From an uncultured Erwinia sp. (GTDB lineage Bacteria; Pseudomonadota; Gammaproteobacteria; Enterobacterales; Enterobacteriaceae), in NCBI GenBank assembly GCA_946221915.1, contig CAMIKG010000062.1, positions 1 through 25,870 on the forward strand: a stretch of DNA of 25,870 nucleotides, given 5' to 3'. Shown here piece after piece: positions 23,120 to 25,870 of the stretch (positions within the stretch are counted from its first letter, which is position 1; each line of letters starts with the position of its first letter). A model generated the notes under the pieces. It was given only the letters and a program-made list of their open reading frames with translations, did not search any database and was not told the DNA's origin. The position numbers were made by a program, and so were the translations under genes.

Positions 23120-23613
23120 ATATCCGTTAGCCCCGAAGTCGGTTAACTACGGGGGAGACCTGCTTACCCGAATCTGCCGGTGTCAGGCAACTGCAGGGCG
23201 TTATCTGCCTGATCGAGCACTCCGGGGCGACCATCCCGCGTTCCTCCGCGGGCAAGCCGCTCCGGAGCCATCGGGATGTTTCCCCTCTTTTTCACTTTTG
23301 CGTGGCCTGATTAACTTTCTCATCTCACCGTCGGTGATTCTCTGACGCTATATCGCCTTTCTGTTGTGCCGAATCTAAACAAGAACCCTGACGCTTTGTT
23401 TCTTTTTTCTTCTCTTTTGCTGATTAATTATCGATTCATCAATAAATCAGCCAATAAAATGATAAATCATCAAAGATCGAATCAGGTCAACAGACTATTT
23501 ATCAGAAATTTGCTAAATCGCTTGATCGCTGAACTTATATAGAGCATTTTCTTATCTATCACGCAGCAAGACTGCGACTCACAACAAAAGGTTCGTCGTT
23601 AGGGAGCGTTACT
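23120..23613. other. Non-coding region between nagD and asnB
   Basis: No convincing gene is present in these 494 bases. The left part (23131-23292) is GC-rich and strongly structured and is listed separately. The right part (about 23390-23560) is AT-rich, with two copies of ATAAATCA and a GATTC/GAATC inverted pair, and presumably holds the asnB promoter. TATATA at 23536-23541 is a possible -10, but no good -35 is spaced correctly. Confidence 0.5.
23131..23292 (+). repeat. Multi-hairpin element after nagD, possible ncRNA or palindromic repeat
   Basis: Successive inverted repeats are visible: CCCCG (23131-23135) with CGGGG (23150-23154); TCAGGCA (23183-23189) with TGCCTGA (23206-23212); CTCCGG (23220-23225) with CCGGAG (23262-23267), enclosing CCCGCG (23235-23240) with CGCGGG (23247-23252); CATCCCG (23232-23238) can alternatively pair with CGGGATG (23272-23278). 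A final GGGA/TCCC pair is followed by TTTTT (23288-23292), so transcription from the left could end here. It may terminate nagBACD, encode a small RNA, or be a dispersed repeat. I cannot match it to a known family. Confidence 0.45.
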
Positions 23614-25281
23614 ATGTGTTCAATTTTTGGTGTTCTGGATCTGAAATCCGATCCCTCTGAGTTGCGTAAGAAAGCGCTGGAGCTTTCCCGCCTGATGCGT
23701 CATCGCGGTCCGGACTGGTCTGGCGTTTATGCCGGTGAAAAAGCCATTCTGGCGCATGAGCGTCTTTCCATTGTTGACGTTAACAATGGCGCGCAACCTC
23801 TGTACAACGCCGATCGCACCCACGTTCTGGCCGTTAACGGCGAAATCTACAACCATCAGGCACTGCGCGCCGAGCTGGGCGATCGCTACGAGTTCCAGAC
23901 CGACTCTGACTGTGAAGTGATCCTTGCGCTGTATCAGGAAAAAGGCATCGATTTCCTGGATGACCTGCAGGGCATGTTCGCCTTTATTCTGTATGACACC
24001 GTGAAAAACACGTACCTGATTGGCCGCGACCATATCGGTATTATCCCGCTGTATATGGGTAACGATGAGCACGGCAACCTGTTTGTTGCTTCCGAAATGA
24101 AAGCGCTGGTGCCGGTGTGCCGCACTCTGAAAGAGTTCCCGCCGGGAAGCTACCTGTCGAGCGAAGATGGCGAAATCCGCCGTTATTATCAGCGCGACTG
24201 GTTCAGCTATGACGCGGTTGAACACAACACCACCGACGCTGCGGGCCTGAAAGCGGCGCTGGAAGAGTCAGTGAAAAGCCATCTGATGTCTGACGTGCCG
24301 TATGGCGTGCTGCTCTCCGGTGGTCTGGATTCTTCAATCATTTCCGCAGTGACTAAACGCTTTGCCGCAAAACGTGTTGAAGATCAGGACCAGAGCGATG
24401 CCTGGTGGCCGCAGCTGCACTCCTTTGCTGTGGGCCTGGAAGGTTCACCGGACCTGAAAGCCGCAAAATCGGTGGCGGATCATCTGGGCACCGTGCACCA
24501 CGAAATTCATTTCACCGTGCAGGAAGGTCTCGATGCGATTCGCGATGTGATTTATCACATTGAAACTTATGACGTCACCACCATCCGCGCCTCAACGCCG
24601 ATGTACCTGATGTCACGTAAGATCAAAGCGATGGGCATCAAAATGGTGCTGTCTGGTGAAGGCGCGGACGAAGTGTTTGGTGGCTACCTCTACTTCCACA
24701 AAGCACCAAATGCGCAGGAATTCCACGAAGAAAACGTGCGTAAATTGCTGGCGCTGCATATGTTTGACTGTGCTCGTGCTAACAAAGCGATGTCGGCATG
24801 GGGCGTGGAAGCGCGTGTACCGTTCCTCGATAAAAAATTCCTCGACGTGGCGATGCGCATCAACCCGCAGGACAAAATGTGCGGTGCTAACGGTAAAATG
24901 GAAAAACATATCCTGCGTGAATGTTTCTCTTCTTACCTGCCGGAAAGCGTGGCATGGCGCCAGAAAGAGCAGTTCTCTGACGGCGTAGGCTACAGCTGGA
25001 TTGATACGCTGAAAGAAGTGGCGGCAAAACAGATTAGCGATCAGCAGCTGCAGACCGCGCACTTCCGCTTCCCGTACAACACGCCGACCTCAAAAGAAGC
25101 GTACCTGTACCGTGAGATCTTTGAAGAGCTGTTCCCGCTGCCAAGCGCGGCAGAGTGCGTGCCAGGCGGCCCGTCTGTGGCCTGTTCCTCGGCGAAAGCC
25201 ATTGAGTGGGATGAAGCATTCAAAACCATGGATGATCCATCTGGGCGTGCAGTAGGCGTGCACCAGTCGGCTTATAAATAA
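23614..25281 (+). CDS. asnB: Asparagine synthetase B (glutamine-hydrolysing)
   Basis: A 555-residue cytosolic enzyme (E. coli 554) that makes asparagine from aspartate, ATP and glutamine-derived ammonia. The N-terminal nucleophile Cys2 (MCSIFGV) becomes the first residue after Met removal and drives the glutaminase reaction. Other glutaminase signatures are MRHRGPDWSG and AVNGEIYNH. The synthetase domain has the ATP pyrophosphate loop LLSGGLDSS (Ser235 onward) and SGEGADEVFGGY. The ATG is preceded by GGGAG seven bases upstream. It is followed by its own terminator, then by the tRNA operon, as in E. coli. Confidence 0.97.
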   Translation: MCSIFGVLDLKSDPSELRKKALELSRLMRHRGPDWSGVYAGEKAILAHERLSIVDVNNGAQPLYNADRTHVLAVNGEIYNHQALRAELGDRYEFQTDSDCEVILALYQEKGIDFLDDLQGMFAFILYDTVKNTYLIGRDHIGIIPLYMGNDEHGNLFVASEMKALVPVCRTLKEFPPGSYLSSEDGEIRRYYQRDWFSYDAVEHNTTDAAGLKAALEESVKSHLMSDVPYGVLLSGGLDSSIISAVTKRFAAKRVEDQDQSDAWWPQLHSFAVGLEGSPDLKAAKSVADHLGTVHHEIHFTVQEGLDAIRDVIYHIETYDVTTIRASTPMYLMSRKIKAMGIKMVLSGEGADEVFGGYLYFHKAPNAQEFHEENVRKLLALHMFDCARANKAMSAWGVEARVPFLDKKFLDVAMRINPQDKMCGANGKMEKHILRECFSSYLPESVAWRQKEQFSDGVGYSWIDTLKEVAAKQISDQQLQTAHFRFPYNTPTSKEAYLYREIFEELFPLPSAAECVPGGPSVACSSAKAIEWDEAFKTMDDPSGRAVGVHQSAYK

Positions 25282-25299
25282 GCCTCTGTTTATCTGATT

Positions 25300-25329
25300 A
25301 AAAATGGGCCTGTTATGGCCCGTTTTTAT
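25300..25329 (+). terminator. Rho-independent terminator of asnB
   Basis: GGGCC (25306-25310) and GGCCC (25317-25321) form a stem with a six-base loop, flanked by AAAAAT and GTTTTTATTT. Confidence 0.88.
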
Positions 25330-25434
25330 TTGCCTGCATTGGTTGTTTACGGGTAAAATTGCTGCTTTTCTCGCCATGCTGGTTATAAGCCAGACAAACG
25401 ATACGTCTGACGGCCAAAAACGGGAAAAAACTTG

Positions 25435-25470
25435 TTGACGCTTCCAGGTCAACTACGCATAATGCGCCCC
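25435..25470 (+). promoter_or_regulatory. Promoter of the tRNA operon with GC-rich discriminator
   Basis: TTGACG (25435-25440) and CATAAT (25458-25463) are 17 bases apart, followed by GCGCCCC. A GC-rich discriminator is typical of growth-rate and stringently controlled stable-RNA promoters. The tRNA-Met begins about 33 bases downstream. Confidence 0.85.
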
Positions 25471-25502
25471 GCAACGCCGATGAAGGTAACGCGAAAAAAG
25501 AT

Positions 25503-25579
25503 GGCTACGTAGCTCAGCTGGTTAGAGCACAGCACTCATAATGCTGGGGTCACAGGTTCGATTCCCGTCGTAGCCACCA
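25503..25579 (+). tRNA. metT: tRNA-Met (CAT), elongator type
   Basis: A 77-base cloverleaf. The acceptor stem GGCTACG pairs with CGTAGCC, the D arm contains AGCTCAGCTGGTTAGAGC, the anticodon CAT is at 25537-25539 in loop CTCATAA, the T loop is GTTCGATTC, and CCA is encoded. First gene of the operon, as metT is in E. coli. Confidence 0.95.
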
Positions 25580-25586
25580 TCTTTTT

Positions 25587-25671
25587 GCGGGAGTGGCGAA
25601 ATTGGTAGACGCACCAGATTTAGGTTCTGGCGCCGCAAGGTGTGCGAGTTCAAGTCTCGCCTCCCGCACCA
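25587..25671 (+). tRNA. leuW: tRNA-Leu (TAG)
   Basis: An 85-base type II tRNA. The acceptor stem GCGGGAG pairs with CTCCCGC, anticodon TAG is at 25621-25623 in loop TTTAGGT, there is a long variable arm, and CCA is encoded. It follows tRNA-Met by seven bases, matching the leuW position in E. coli. Confidence 0.95.
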
Positions 25672-25703
25672 TTTCCATAGCGGACTTCTAAGCGTTGCAC
25701 GGA

Positions 25704-25778
25704 TGGGGTATCGCCAAGCGGTAAGGCACCGGTTTTTGATACCGGCATTCCCTGGTTCGAATCCAGGTACCCCAGCCA
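25704..25778 (+). tRNA. glnU: tRNA-Gln (TTG), first copy
   Basis: A 75-base cloverleaf. The acceptor stem TGGGGTA pairs with TACCCCA, anticodon TTG is at 25736-25738 in loop TTTTGAT, and CCA is encoded. The U1-A72 pair is the expected identity feature for GlnS, whose gene is also in this window. Confidence 0.94.
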
Positions 25779-25815
25779 TATTTTCCTGAACGATCACGGC
25801 TTCGTGGTACGCAAT

Positions 25816-25870
25816 TGGGGTATCGCCAAGCGGTAAGGCACCGGTTTTTGATACCGGCATTCCCTGGTTC
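25816..25870 (+). tRNA. glnW: tRNA-Gln (TTG), second copy, cut by the window edge
   Basis: The first 55 bases are identical to the preceding tRNA-Gln, with anticodon TTG at 25848-25850. The last 20 bases or so lie beyond the window. The tandem matches glnU-glnW in E. coli, so metU and further Gln genes may follow. Confidence 0.9.

Noticed and set aside
25704..25870. Tandem duplication as a repeat element
   Set aside because: The two copies are ordinary tandem tRNA-Gln genes as in the E. coli glnU-glnW arrangement.
1..25870. CRISPR arrays, insertion sequences or prophage genes
   Set aside because: No regularly spaced repeats, transposase, integrase or phage structural genes were seen anywhere in the window.

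Overview
The window is chromosomal DNA of a gamma-proteobacterium of the order Enterobacterales. The gene order pgm-seqA-ybfF-ybfE-fldA-fur ... glnS-nagE / nagBACD-asnB-tRNA(Met, Leu, Gln, Gln) is the enterobacterial backbone known from E. coli, with close protein matches. The pattern of losses and insertions, and a longer NagE, suggest a relative outside the Escherichia group, plausibly Erwiniaceae (Pantoea/Erwinia). That placement is inference.

Layout. 1-180: left edge with hairpins and a plus-strand terminator, no identified gene. 181-4086: ybfA (minus), then kdpD-kdpE (plus). The pump genes kdpFABC that normally lie between ybfA and kdpD are absent; a short stretch before kdpD looks like a decayed kdpC tail. 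4087-4411: a large palindromic element where E. coli has speF-potE. 4412-6622: seqA-pgm (minus). 6856-9591: ybfF, ybfE, fldA, the small leader ORF uof and fur (plus). 9675-14808: a variable segment with two unrecognised divergent genes, a 231-residue putative exported protein (minus) and an AT-rich 1308-residue protein (plus). E. coli has chiP/chiQ here. 14880-18737: glnS and nagE (minus). 18738-19069: shared nagE/nagB control region with CRP and NagC sites. 19070-23119: nagB-nagA-nagC-nagD (plus). 23120-23613: non-coding, with a densely structured element. 23614-25281: asnB. 25435-25870: tRNA operon, running off the right edge.

How it works together. NagE imports and phosphorylates N-acetylglucosamine, NagA deacetylates it, NagB converts glucosamine-6-P to fructose-6-P plus ammonia, and NagC represses both divergent units until GlcNAc-6-P appears. 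GlnS, AsnB and the two Gln tRNAs are neighbours in amide amino-acid metabolism. Fur with uof is the iron-control module. KdpDE would be a potassium-sensing two-component system left without its usual target.

The most novel material is the 1308-residue protein and its divergent partner, followed by the orphan kdpDE and three uncharacterised structured intergenic elements.
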